DNA of 53,612 bases from Neorhizobium sp. SHOUNA12A (GTDB lineage: Bacteria > Pseudomonadota > Alphaproteobacteria > Rhizobiales > Rhizobiaceae): NCBI RefSeq assembly GCF_023006505.1, contig NZ_JALBGV010000040.1, positions 1 through 53,612 on the forward strand, read 5' to 3'. The position numbers and the translations under genes are program-made. The first letter of the stretch is position 1, and each line of letters starts with the position of its first letter. Of this stretch, positions 16,747 to 25,892 are shown piece by piece. A model generated the notes under the pieces. It worked only from the letters and a program-made list of their open reading frames with translations. It was not told the DNA's origin and did no database searches.

Positions 16747-18929
16747 GTCTTCACCGCCTCGACAGGGACCGATATACGGCAGGCGACGCCAGCCGGCTCA
16801 AAGGCGAGGTCAAACTCACCTGCTAAATCGCGCTCGATACAACGCTCCATCAGGCGGCTGCCGATGCCGCGGCGCGTCGGGGGGCTCACCGGCGGCCCGC
16901 CGACTTCCAGCCAATCAAGGACCAGCCTCGGTTGGTTCTCCGCCTCTTCCAGGAGGTGCCAGTTAACTGATAAAGTACCCACTTCCGATGACAACGCTCC
17001 ATATTTAATGGCATTGGTGGCAAGTTCATTGAGTGTCATCGTCAGGCTCAGGGCGGTGCGTGCATCGAGAACGACTGAGGGGCCGTTCATTTCGATTTGG
17101 CCGGCGCCATCACCGGCCAGTGGTGTCAGTACTTCCTGAGCAAGCAAATCCAAAGGTGCATCCTTCCAATGATGCCTGGTCAACAGATCGTGGGCCCGCG
17201 ACAGTGCAAGCAGCCTCGCCTCGAACCGCTCTACGAACTCTTGCAAACTGTCAGCATGTCGTGCCGTCTGCCCTGCCAGCGATTGTACGGTTGCGAGTGT
17301 GTTCTTGACCCGATGATTGAGCTCATCGATGAGGATCTTCTGCTCGTTCTCGGCCCTTTTGCGCTCGCTGATGTCGACAAGCATGTTTATCGCGCCGATC
17401 AGATTGCCATTGCCGTCATGAAGGGGCGTGGGGTAGGGAATGAAGGGAACGCGACTGCCATCGGGCCGCTCGGCGATTGCCTCCGCGCCTCGGACCGGAC
17501 GATCCTCTCTCAGCGCCACCGCCATCGGGCACTGGTCGTGCGGCAGAGGACTGCCGTCCACATTGTAGAGGCGCCAGGTGACGCACCACATATCGCCGGG
17601 TTGAGGCGTGCGACCGGACATGTCTACGGCTGCCTTGTTGTAGAAGGTGATGTGTCCTGCCGCGTCGGTCGTATAAACGGCCGCCGGCAGCGCCTCCAGC
17701 AGATCACGCATGTGTTGTTCACTTGCGCGAATCTGGTCTTCCATCTGCTTGGCCGCGGTCACATCCTGCAGGACGCGCACACCATAACGGAAGCCGCCGG
17801 CCTCATCTCGAACCGACGAACTATGGACGTCAAGGTAGGCTCTGGTGCCATCGGGCCTGATCGTCCGTTTCCGAAGGGTATAGGCGTCGAGATCGCCGCT
17901 GATCTGACGAGCATAGAGAGCTGTATCTTCCTCCCGATCCTCCTCCTCAGTGTAGTCAAAGAAGGTCATGGTGAGCAGCTCTTCACGGGAGCGCCCCAGC
18001 ATCCCGCAGAGCGCGTCGTTGACGCGAAGCAGGCGTCCTTGCGCATCCGCCTCTGCAATGCCGATTGTGGCCGCCTCATAGGTGGCCGCCAGTCTCTCCT
18101 CGCTTTCGCGACGTGCGGTCTCGGATTCGAAAAGCTCGGTGACATCGGTCGTGAAGCAACGCGTGCTAACGAACTTCCCATCTTGGAAACGGCTGTTGGA
18201 CGTAATCAGCACATGTTTGATGGAGCCGTCCTTGGCGCGCAGCCGCGCAGGGTACCGGTCGAGCTTGTCGCCGCAGGATAGCCTATGGAGGATGTCTCCA
18301 ATAACGGGCGCATCGGCGTGAAACTCCGCTATGTGGCGGCCGACATATTCCTCGGACGCGTATCCCAGAAGCGCTAGTTCCGCCTTGTTCGCACGCTGAA
18401 TGATACCGTCGCCACTGACGATGTGGAGGCCGATGGCGCCGTTTTCGAAAAAGTCATCGAGATCAGCGCCTTTTCGACCAACTTCCTCTTCTGCTGCCCT
18501 TTGCGCGGAAATGTCCTGGAAGCAGTTTATCGCTCCCTGAACCCTGCCCTCGTGGTCTTTCAGGGCGCGGATGTTTACGAGGGCGACGAAGCGCGAACCA
18601 TCGGGCCTCTCAATAATGACTTCGGCATTGCGAGTTGGGGTCCCGTTTAAAACGGCCGTTGCCATCGGGCAGACTTCGTGTGGGAGTGGCGCCCCGTCGG
18701 GGAGGAAAAGACGGTGCGAGCCGCAGAAGCGCTCAGGGGTCTCCTCGAGCGATGGCGCGCGCGCCCAAAGCTCTGCCGCCTCCGCGTTGTAACGGATGAG
18801 CCAGCCTTCATGGTCGCAAAGATACACTGCCCCCGGGATGGCATCAAAAACGCTTGGCGGCGCCGCCACCAACGCGTCATATTCGCTCAGCTTTCTAGCG
18901 GCGATGGGAAATTCTTCGACATTCGACAT
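16743..18929 (-). CDS. Multi-PAS HWE-type sensor histidine kinase
   Basis: The 728-residue protein has four PAS domains at about residues 25-145, 155-275, 280-405 and 410-530, each closing with an Asp-Ile/Val-Ser/Thr exit motif such as INCFQDISAQR or INMLVDISERKR. PAS1 and PAS4 share an unusual LPHxxCPMA segment and are probably duplicates. The HWE kinase follows, with phosphoaccepting His in LIDELNHRVKNTLATVQSLA (around 541), the N-box LTMTLNELATNAIKYGALS and the W-E region LVLDWLEVGG. No transmembrane segment is seen, so it is cytoplasmic. It forms an overlapping two-gene unit with the response regulator at 16330-16746. Confidence 0.93.
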   Translation of the reverse strand: MSNVEEFPIAARKLSEYDALVAAPPSVFDAIPGAVYLCDHEGWLIRYNAEAAELWARAPSLEETPERFCGSHRLFLPDGAPLPHEVCPMATAVLNGTPTRNAEVIIERPDGSRFVALVNIRALKDHEGRVQGAINCFQDISAQRAAEEEVGRKGADLDDFFENGAIGLHIVSGDGIIQRANKAELALLGYASEEYVGRHIAEFHADAPVIGDILHRLSCGDKLDRYPARLRAKDGSIKHVLITSNSRFQDGKFVSTRCFTTDVTELFESETARRESEERLAATYEAATIGIAEADAQGRLLRVNDALCGMLGRSREELLTMTFFDYTEEEDREEDTALYARQISGDLDAYTLRKRTIRPDGTRAYLDVHSSSVRDEAGGFRYGVRVLQDVTAAKQMEDQIRASEQHMRDLLEALPAAVYTTDAAGHITFYNKAAVDMSGRTPQPGDMWCVTWRLYNVDGSPLPHDQCPMAVALREDRPVRGAEAIAERPDGSRVPFIPYPTPLHDGNGNLIGAINMLVDISERKRAENEQKILIDELNHRVKNTLATVQSLAGQTARHADSLQEFVERFEARLLALSRAHDLLTRHHWKDAPLDLLAQEVLTPLAGDGAGQIEMNGPSVVLDARTALSLTMTLNELATNAIKYGALSSEVGTLSVNWHLLEEAENQPRLVLDWLEVGGPPVSPPTRRGIGSRLMERCIERDLAGEFDLAFEPAGVACRISVPVEAVKT

Positions 18930-19285
18930 CCGCGATCCTGCACCTGCTACTCTTCGGGCGACCCCGCACCCCCGATCTTTCGCTCAAGGCGCAGATCAGA
19001 TGACCCAAAGAAACGACCGAGACGGCGGTTCGTTCCTTGAGAGGAGCGCAATTCTCGTAGTGCTGGGGAAGCCTGTACTGTGGTAGCTGTTGCTGCACCT
19101 CCAGTCTGAGAACCTCGCAGCCGCTCCTATGAGGGCCTTCCCGAGCATGGAGGCAGGCGAGTCTCAGCCAGCTTTTGACAGTGGGCCTGACGACACGTCA
19201 GGGGGAAATGCGGCTTGCGCATGTAGCCGTTGTCACCGCACTGCACGCGCTCTACAATAACGTGTACCGTTACAAGAGGTCAATC
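18930..19285. other. Divergent intergenic region between sensor kinase and GGDEF-EAL genes
   Basis: This 356-bp gap separates two divergent signalling genes and should hold both promoters. Its last 111 bases are open in the frame of the rightward gene but are not needed for a recognisable domain. I saw no strong palindrome or RNA structure. Confidence 0.4.
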
Positions 19286-21325
19286 ATGCTCAGTTTGCTC
19301 CGCGCTTTGGAGAACATGCAACAAGGCGTCGTGCTGCTTGATGCAGACCTACAGGTTTTGGTGTGCAACGCCAGGGCCGCCGATTTGCTGCAGGCTCCAA
19401 AAGGCGCGATCGAAGTGGGTATCAGCGCGGTAAAGATAGCCGCTGAGATCCCGGCCCTTTCCCAACCGCCCAGTCCGGATGACGATGAGGATACCTGGCT
19501 GACGCATCTCCTCACCCGTTCAAGCTCATTCTATCAGGAGATCTCGATCGGTGATCGGACGATTTCTGTTGCCTCCATACCATTGGATGAAGGTGGATGG
19601 TTGATGAGTTGTGACGATATTTCGGTGCTGACCAGCCTTAAAAAGGATCTGGCGGCTCAAAACAGCCGCTTTGAGTCCGCACTGGCGAACATGCCGCACG
19701 GGCTGTGCATGTTCGACGCTGAGAAAAGGCTTCTTCTGTGCAACGCCGCCTATGCACGCCTTTATGATCTGCCCGAGACCTTAACGCGTCCAGGAACACC
19801 TCTGAGTCAGATTCTCCACTATCGCCGGACAGCCGGAAACGAGCCCGTTCAGCAAGAGGCCTATTTTGATGTCGTCGTCGAGGCCGCTTTGAAGGGGTCC
19901 GCCGCCAGCCAAAACATACTTCTGAGCGATGGCAGGGTGATCAAGATCACCCACAATCCGATGGAACACGGCGGCTACGTCGCCACTCACGAGGATTGCA
20001 CCGACTCCGTGCGCGCCGAGGAGCAGATAAAACACATGGCTGGCCACGATCCTCTGACGGGTTTGCCCAACCGGATACTGTTGCGCGAGAAGATCGACAG
20101 GGCCCTCGCGCACAGCGGAAAAACAAGCGCTCTGCTATGTTTGGATCTCGATCACTTCAAGGAAGTCAACGATACCATGGGGCACTCCGTTGGCGACCTT
20201 CTGTTGAGGTCAGCAACAGATAGACTGACGAATTGCCTCGGGGAGGGCGACACCATCGCGCGATTGGGCGGAGATGAATTTGTCGTTTTCCAGGATAATA
20301 ATCAATCGAGGGAAAGTGCCTCGGAGCTTGCGCAGAGACTTGTGGATGCTGCAGGCGATCCATTCCACATTGAAGGGCAGCCCATTCACATCGGCGTAAG
20401 CATCGGCATAGCGGTAGCCCCTGACGACGGCGACACCGCCGATAGTCTGCTGCGGAATGCTGACACCGCTCTTTATAAAGCCAAATCGAACGGTCGAGGC
20501 AACTACTGCTTTTTCGAGCCTGCGATGGATGTCGGCATCCAGAAGCGACGTAAACTTGAAGTCGATTTTCGCCAGGCAATAGCGAACAACCAGTTCGAAA
20601 TCTATTATCAGCCTCAGGTCAACGCCAAAACGGAGGAGATTATCGGGTTCGAGGCACTTGTTCGTTGGCATCACCCTGAAAGGGGGTTGGTCTCGCCTGC
20701 TGAATTTATCCCGTTGGCGGAGGAAACTGGCTTGATTGTTCCTCTGGGGGAATGGGTGTTGCGGCATGCTTGCAAGGACGCTGCAAGCTGGCCGGCCCAC
20801 GTAAGGGTCGCGGTAAACCTCTCCCCAGTTCAGTTCAGAAACCACTCGCTTGTCCACACGGTCATTTCTGCCCTCGCAGATTCCGGCTTGTCGGCAGGTC
20901 AGCTTGAACTAGAAATCACCGAATCCGTCCTCCTCACCGATAGTGAGGCGGCTCTGGCTACCTTGCACCACATCAAGGGACTGGGCGTGCGGATCGCGAT
21001 GGATGATTTCGGTACCGGATATTCCTCGTTGAGCTATCTCCGGCTTTTTCCTTTCGACAAAATCAAGATCGATCAATCCTTCATCCGAGAGCTTGGAAAT
21101 TCGAAGGATTGCGCTGCCATAGTAAAGGCAGTGGTCGACCTGGGATCCAGCCTCGGCATTACCACCTCTGCGGAAGGTGTTGAAACGGGTGACCAGCGCG
21201 ATCGAGTGAGGGAACACGGGTGTACCGAAATCCAGGGGTATTTGTTCGGAAAGCCCTTACCTCTCAGCCATGTAGAGGCACTCTTGCGTCGCTCATCGGC
21301 AACCATCGAAGTCAACCAATCCTAA
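19286..21325 (+). CDS. PAS-GGDEF-EAL c-di-GMP turnover protein
   Basis: I start at ATG 19286 because AAGAGG lies 7 bases upstream; the frame is open back to 19175 without a better site. Two PAS-like regions come first (ENMQQGVVLLDADLQVLVCN; ALANMPHGLCMFDAEKRLLL). The GGDEF domain holds HDPLTGLPNRILL and the intact motif RLGGDEFVVF, so diguanylate cyclase activity is possible. The EAL domain has GFEALVRWHHPERG, LELEITESVLL, MDDFGTGYSSLSYLRLF and TSAEGVETGDQ, all consistent with phosphodiesterase activity. The protein is cytoplasmic, and the PAS part probably sets the balance of the two activities. It ends just before a fragment of an unrelated small gene. Confidence 0.93.
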   Translation: MLSLLRALENMQQGVVLLDADLQVLVCNARAADLLQAPKGAIEVGISAVKIAAEIPALSQPPSPDDDEDTWLTHLLTRSSSFYQEISIGDRTISVASIPLDEGGWLMSCDDISVLTSLKKDLAAQNSRFESALANMPHGLCMFDAEKRLLLCNAAYARLYDLPETLTRPGTPLSQILHYRRTAGNEPVQQEAYFDVVVEAALKGSAASQNILLSDGRVIKITHNPMEHGGYVATHEDCTDSVRAEEQIKHMAGHDPLTGLPNRILLREKIDRALAHSGKTSALLCLDLDHFKEVNDTMGHSVGDLLLRSATDRLTNCLGEGDTIARLGGDEFVVFQDNNQSRESASELAQRLVDAAGDPFHIEGQPIHIGVSIGIAVAPDDGDTADSLLRNADTALYKAKSNGRGNYCFFEPAMDVGIQKRRKLEVDFRQAIANNQFEIYYQPQVNAKTEEIIGFEALVRWHHPERGLVSPAEFIPLAEETGLIVPLGEWVLRHACKDAASWPAHVRVAVNLSPVQFRNHSLVHTVISALADSGLSAGQLELEITESVLLTDSEAALATLHHIKGLGVRIAMDDFGTGYSSLSYLRLFPFDKIKIDQSFIRELGNSKDCAAIVKAVVDLGSSLGITTSAEGVETGDQRDRVREHGCTEIQGYLFGKPLPLSHVEALLRRSSATIEVNQS

Positions 21326-21331
21326 AAAGAC

Positions 21332-21372
21332 CTCAATGATTGCCGTCAGCACCTCGGTCTCGTCCTATCCGG
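21332..21372. repeat. 41-bp near copy of part of the small gene at 6677-6913
   Basis: The stretch TCAATGATTGCCGTCAGCAC and the bases after it match 6764-6804 with only a few differences, mostly at positions that keep the encoded residues (minus-strand ETEVLxAII). It begins right after the stop of the GGDEF-EAL gene. It is either a remnant of a second copy of that gene or the trace of a rearrangement. Confidence 0.6.
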
Positions 21373-21921
21373 CTTTCGCGTATGCCTTCGCAGCAGGAAT
21401 CCTCTGGTCTTGAGAACCGCTTATTCGTCGCTTCTCCAATCAGGTCAAGGTCCTTGGCAATTCACCTTGGTTCAATCAGGGTCGGGCTGACAAATCCTTT
21501 ACTTTTTTTAAGTTCTCTCCGCCCTAATCCTTATTGCTCCGAGCGTTTTCTTGACGGTTATGGCAATCTTCGTTTTGGTGAAGTGGGCGTTGTACCTCGG
21601 GGAATGCCGAACCACATCATCGAATTCCAATGCACGTCGATCTCTTGGATTGGAAGGGAGGTCTATCCAGTCATTCAGCCAAAACCGAGTGACGAAGCGG
21701 TCGCGCGCTTGGTGATGAAGCTTCGAGGGATTTCCGAGATCCACGAAATCCAACGCGGAAAGGTCGTTTCTAAAGACGGCAGAACGAATGCCTTCAGTTT
21801 AGAGACCGTGAGGAAGCGCGAGCCCTTTCCAACCGCCGAAGGCTAAGGCTGTAAGCAGACGCCAGCGGGACGCCCGCCGGAAGCAGGCGGCATAGCGCTC
21901 CCGCACACCCGATAAGGTGAG
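21373..21921. other. Stretch without a confident gene
   Basis: A plus-strand frame is open from 21340 to 21846. Its last 80 residues, from MPNHIIEFQCTSISWIG to the stop, read more like protein than the rest and could be a small gene starting near 21602, but there is no clear ribosome binding site or family. No other signal was seen. Confidence 0.3.
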
Positions 21922-21940
21922 CCGGGCTAAGGCCCGGTTT
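21922..21940. terminator. Short GC hairpin with weak T-run
   Basis: CCGGGC (21922-21927) and GCCCGG (21932-21937) form a perfect 6-bp stem with a TAAG loop, followed by TTT on the plus strand. It sits just beyond the 3' end of the leftward small gene at 21943, so it may stop transcripts from either side, although the T-run is short. Confidence 0.4.
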
Positions 21941-21942
21941 AC

Positions 21943-22143
21943 TCACGCCATCCAACTTAAATCGCGAGCGCCGAAGACGTCTTTCAGTTTCTCCTTGATC
22001 TCGTCGACCGAACGATCGGTGAAGTGAGCCTTAAGCGTCATGGCTATCGCTTCCATGTCCCCGTGGGAAAATGTATGCTTCTCGGCCTGGTCGGCAAAAG
22101 CGTTGATTTCTCGCGTCAATAGATCGTCATCAGCTTTGCTCAT
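21943..22143 (-). CDS. Small acidic hypothetical protein (66 aa)
   Basis: The start is the ATG at 22141-22143, with a strong GGAGGAT site just upstream on the minus strand. The product is charged and helical (MSKADDDLLTREINAFADQA, then AIAMTLKAHFTDRSVDEIKE), without Cys or membrane segments. The family is not recognised. The good start signal and clean composition argue for a real gene. Confidence 0.6.
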   Translation of the reverse strand: MSKADDDLLTREINAFADQAEKHTFSHGDMEAIAMTLKAHFTDRSVDEIKEKLKDVFGARDLSWMA

Positions 22144-22257
22144 CCCATCCTCCAAAGGTTGACCCGTGTAAGTTGCAGCCGTTCATTTTGAAAAGCAAGG
22201 CGTCGAGCCCTTTTGCCACTCACCTCGAACAGGATGCGTCCAAGGTGAGGCGGACGA

Positions 22258-22922
22258 ATGCTCAGTTTTACGGCTACCCGCACCGATCTCGGCAACACGC
22301 CGGCAGCTGATGGCGACGGTTACCTCTACCGCGGCAGGACTGGCACCCAGATCACTGGCAAGGCGAACTATGAGGCCTTCCGCGACTGGTGCCGGGCGAA
22401 GGACTACAATCCGCCTGACTTCGTTGCGCAGCCGGATTTCGTCAACACCGATCCGTGGGGAGGCCTTGTCCCGCTCTGGTATTGGTCGACCCGGAACCTG
22501 AACGCTTATGCAGACCGGAACGACATCGAGACGATCACCAAGAAGATCAACGGCGGCAAGAACGGTCTGGTTGACCGCATCGACTACTACGGCCGGATCT
22601 CGCTCGTCCTGCTCGGCTATCAGCCGACCGAGGCGGACATCCGACGCTACCAGTCCGAACGCGGGCTCGATGTCGACGGCGACGTTGGACCCAAGATCCG
22701 CGCGGCCTTCATAAGGATCTCCTCGCTCTATCCGGAGCCTCGGTGCAGATGGCGGCCTTCTCCGCCTCACCGGTGACCGAAGAGAAGGCCGTGGTGCCCG
22801 CCGCGGTCGAGACGCAAGTCAAACGCAAGTTCAGCCTCTTTGGCCTTTTCGGTGGTGGCGGCTCGTTCGGTGGCTTGGGCTTTGTGGCGTCGGCCGCAGG
22901 ATACAGCCTTGCAAGCAGATGA
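22258..22922 (+). pseudogene. Prophage endolysin (GH19 chitinase-like plus peptidoglycan-binding domain), broken
   Basis: The GH19 region is recognisable (RTDLGNTPAADGDGYLYRGR, then GTQITGKANYEAFRDWC and VPLWYWSTRNLNAYAD). A peptidoglycan-binding repeat follows (YQPTEADIRRYQSERGLDVD). A 1-base loss at about 22710/22711 shifts the frame: restoring one C gives AAFHKDLLALSGAS, and the tail then runs through MAAFSASPVTEEKAVVPAAV to the stop at 22920-22922. The 5' part with the catalytic Glu is missing or frameshifted; AQFYG in another frame lies just before 22272. It would have cut peptidoglycan for phage release, and is now inactive. Confidence 0.75.
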
Positions 22923-23095
22923 TCCGCGCGCCGAACCCCGAGCCGGAATAGATTGATCACATCCGTGGCGATGTCCGCAGCTCGGCCGGAGGATTTGATA
23001 ATACCGCGCTGATCGCAGATCTTATCCAGGACCTGCTGGGAGCATCTGCAGATGTTCGGGCTCAAAGGCGCCGGATGTGTGAATATCATTCTGAA

Positions 23096-24792
23096 GGGCT
23101 CTTCCTCACTTTGTGTGGAGCCGTGGCAGCATTCGTGCCTTCAACAGTTCGGGACCTGCCCTACCGTACATCGAGCGCTTGAGGGTCTTGAGGCGGTTGA
23201 TCTGGCCTTCGGCCTGTCCGTTGCTCCAAGGTAGCTCGATGGCGTTGTTGACGGCATCGAGGTCCCTGCGCAGGACGCGAGCGAACCGCATGATCGGAAT
23301 GAGCTCGGAATCGATCGCATCGTCGATCCACGCATCCAGTGGCACCGATGTCCTGCCGCGAAGAATGCCGTTGAAGCGCATCGCCAGGCGTCGCATCTCG
23401 GCGAACGCCTCAGATCCCTGCTTCAGGGCATCGACCTTCCTTGCCTGCCAGTCCGTCAGCAGGCCTCGCGGCTTGATGCACAGCGCTGCGGCAACCACTG
23501 GCGAAATCGCATGACCGGTGTCCGGATCTCGAACCGCTTCCAGCTTCGACGCGACTGGCGGAACATCATTGCCCTGTCCCCTTTCGGCCCGCCGCCAAGC
23601 TCCGAGCAACCGCTCCAGATTGGCGAAGCTGCCGGTGTAGCCGCGCTGCTTGACGTCATGAAACAGATGCCGTCCGCGCCGATTCCCATCCTTCCAGCAT
23701 TGGGCAAGGAAGGCTTCGAAATACCATGGCGATGTGGGGTTCAGTGCCGACCGTCGCCTGTCTGGCGGAATCTTGAACTTGAGCCACTTCGCTACGCTGC
23801 GACGTTCATAGCCGGTCCGTCTGGCGATCTCGCTGTAGGACAGCCCTTCCTCGCGCAAAGCATGAAGCATGTCGCATATTTCCTGGCGGGATTGCCTATG
23901 CGAAAGACGGGCGCGCCGGCGATGCGTCGCAGCGTCAACAATTGCGTCCTCCGAAAGAATTGCCCTGCCGGTGGCACGCCCGGAAAGGCTCATCTGTTCT
24001 TCGATGGCCGAGCGAAGGTTCTGGACCAGATGAAACCGATCGGCGACCTGCTTGGCCTTCGGTGCGCCTTCACGGGTGGCCTGCGCATACAGGCCGCAGC
24101 GGTCGCGACTGACGACCTCGATGGAGGGATGGTCACGCAGCCACTTGGCGGCACTCTCGACGCTGCGATCATCCAGTATGTCGATGACCGAGCGTCGCTC
24201 GAGATCGACCATGATGGTCCCATAACTCGTCGCCCGCCGCCAGCTCCAATCATCAATACCGACCACCCGTATCTCGGAACTGCGTTGAGCCGCCGCAGCA
24301 TCCCGCTTCAACTGCCGCAGAATGGTGTCGTCGCTGACCGGCATGCCGAGCCGCTCCATCAACCGCTCACCAGGACGGCCGCCGGCGCTGTGGCCGAGCA
24401 AGCCGACAATCTCCCCGACCCTTCTCGTCCGGCGCGCATAAGGAGCAGCGATCGTCGGCAGTCGGTCGGTGAACGTTCGTCGTGCGCAGTCCCCATGTGC
24501 ACATCGCCAGCGGCTCACCAGGAGTTTCACTGTCACCGACTGACCCTGGACCGGCAGATCCTGGAGACTACGGCGGGACCAGCCATGCCTACTTCGGCTT
24601 CGCCGTCCACAATCGGGGCAGATGCCGATCGCGGATCCAGCGGCGGAAACAATCCACCTGTCGTCAACAGTGAGCGCGACACCCAGTATCTTGACCCCTG
24701 GGCCGGGCGACCATTTCGAATTTGTTCGCATGCCCGCCCATAGCGACAACCTCGCTAACGACAGATGAACCACACAAAGTGAGGAAGAACCC
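23096..24792 (-). mobile_element. ISL3-family insertion sequence (1697 bp)
   Basis: The left end from 23096 reads GGGCTCTTCCTCACTTTGTG and the reverse complement of the right end, from 24792, reads GGGTTCTTCCTCACTTTGTG; these terminal repeats match at all but one of 20 bases and continue with TGG. The expected 8-bp target duplication is not visible (ATTCTGAA on the left, GATTAAAT on the right), so the flanks may have been rearranged after insertion. Confidence 0.9.
23106..24731 (-). CDS. ISL3-family transposase
   Basis: The 541-residue protein starts at MRTNSKWSPGPGVKIL; a GTG start 14 codons upstream inside the inverted repeat is also possible. An N-terminal zinc-binding region (ICPDCGRRSRSRHGW) is followed by the DDE core: VVGIDDWSWRRATSYGTIMV, EVVSRDRCGLYAQATREGAP with the ensuing QVADRFHLVQNL, and near the end NAIELPWSNGQAEGQINRLK with the catalytic Glu. 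Internal helix-turn-helix SYSEIARRTGYERRSVAKWL is present. There are no internal stops, so it may be functional. Confidence 0.93.
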   Translation of the reverse strand: MRTNSKWSPGPGVKILGVALTVDDRWIVSAAGSAIGICPDCGRRSRSRHGWSRRSLQDLPVQGQSVTVKLLVSRWRCAHGDCARRTFTDRLPTIAAPYARRTRRVGEIVGLLGHSAGGRPGERLMERLGMPVSDDTILRQLKRDAAAAQRSSEIRVVGIDDWSWRRATSYGTIMVDLERRSVIDILDDRSVESAAKWLRDHPSIEVVSRDRCGLYAQATREGAPKAKQVADRFHLVQNLRSAIEEQMSLSGRATGRAILSEDAIVDAATHRRRARLSHRQSRQEICDMLHALREEGLSYSEIARRTGYERRSVAKWLKFKIPPDRRRSALNPTSPWYFEAFLAQCWKDGNRRGRHLFHDVKQRGYTGSFANLERLLGAWRRAERGQGNDVPPVASKLEAVRDPDTGHAISPVVAAALCIKPRGLLTDWQARKVDALKQGSEAFAEMRRLAMRFNGILRGRTSVPLDAWIDDAIDSELIPIMRFARVLRRDLDAVNNAIELPWSNGQAEGQINRLKTLKRSMYGRAGPELLKARMLPRLHTK

Positions 24793-25160
24793 GATTAAAT
24801 GCAAAACGACATTGGTATAGATCTAACAAGAATTGCGAGCTGGGCTCAGCGGTTCATATCCTTTCAAGGCGACAGAGGGCACGCTTGTCCGACCTGGAGC
24901 CAGTCATCGGACGTCGTCATGGGATGCGTGGGAAGATTAAAGGCAGAGATATACGGTAGTTCAGCGCTGGCCGTCGATTCGGCGGTGGCAACTGGCTTCG
25001 GCATAAATTTTCGGCTCCGTTTTCGGCTCAGTAGTTCGCTCCCAGACGCGGCTTTGTCCCAGACAGCAACCGCTGATCGTGAATCAGCGATTACTGGACG
25101 AGATAGAAGAACGAGATCCGTGGCTGGCTTGACTTGCTGTAAATCGCCACCTCCGGCGGA
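24793..25160. other. Stretch without a supportable gene
   Basis: This 368-bp region lies between the ISL3 element and the end of the leftward ABC operon. A rightward frame is open but runs antisense into the ATPase gene and is serine/arginine-rich, so it is not counted. TTTTCGGCTCCGTTTTCGGC-type short direct repeats occur near 25010-25030. No clear terminator is seen. Confidence 0.35.
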
Positions 25161-25892
25161 CTATTTCACCCCATTTGACAGGAAGGCTCGCAGTTCAGGC
25201 GTCTGCGGATCTTCGAAAAGCTCCTTCGACGGCCCTGTTTCCCAGATCTTGCCTTGGTGCATGAAAACCGTGACATGGGCGACGCGGCGGGCGAAACTCA
25301 TCTCGTGCGTGACGAGCAACATGGTCATGCCTTCCTTCGCAAGTTGTTCCATCACGAGGAGCACTTCGCCGGTTAGTTCCGGGTCGAGTGCGGAGGTCAC
25401 CTCATCGAACAGCATCACTTTCGGCCGCATGGCGAGCGACCTTGCAATGGCGACACGTTGTTGCTGACCACCAGACAGCATGTCAGGAAATGCGTCGAAC
25501 TTCTCCAACAATCCCACTTGGGCCAGAACCCGTCGCGCGATGGCTTCCGCCTCCGCCGGTTTGACGCCTTGGGTAATCGTGGGGGACAGCTTGATGTTCT
25601 GGCTAACGGTCAGATGAGGAAAGAGATTGTAGCTCTGGAATACGATACCAACGTCCTTACGCAACGCGCGCAGCCTGGCCGCTTCTTGCCGGACGTCGTG
25701 GCCGGCGACGGTGATGGTGCCGGACTGGAACGCTTCGAGCCCATTTATGCAGCGCAACATAGTGCTCTTGCCGGAGCCGCTCCGTCCAATGATGGCGACG
25801 ACCTGGCCCGATTCGACGCTCAGCGAAACCCCTTTCAGGACTTCAAGGGCGCCGTACCGCTTGTGAACTTGATCAATGGCTACGACCGACAT
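25161..25892 (-). CDS. ABC transporter ATPase, polar amino acid type
   Basis: The 243-residue subunit has Walker A (IIGRSGSGKSTMLRCINGLE), the Q-loop (GIVFQSYNLFPHLTV), the signature [16 protein letters not shown], Walker B ([16 protein letters not shown]; the usual DEPTSA reads DEVTSA) and the H-loop (LLVTHEMSFA). This is the GlnQ/HisP class that drives import of amino acids, opines or other small acids. Its start lies 20 bases inside the end of the permease gene upstream. It is the last gene of the leftward operon that starts with the GntR regulator. Confidence 0.94.
   Translation of the reverse strand: MSVVAIDQVHKRYGALEVLKGVSLSVESGQVVAIIGRSGSGKSTMLRCINGLEAFQSGTITVAGHDVRQEAARLRALRKDVGIVFQSYNLFPHLTVSQNIKLSPTITQGVKPAEAEAIARRVLAQVGLLEKFDAFPDMLSGGQQQRVAIARSLAMRPKVMLFDEVTSALDPELTGEVLLVMEQLAKEGMTMLLVTHEMSFARRVAHVTVFMHQGKIWETGPSKELFEDPQTPELRAFLSNGVK

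Noticed and set aside
17097..18281. 394-codon plus-strand frame
   Set aside because: Entirely antisense to the four-PAS kinase; a codon-bias shadow of a GC-rich gene.
24799..25467. 222-codon plus-strand frame
   Set aside because: Its second half is antisense to the ABC ATPase gene and its first half is Ser/Arg-rich without a recognisable domain.
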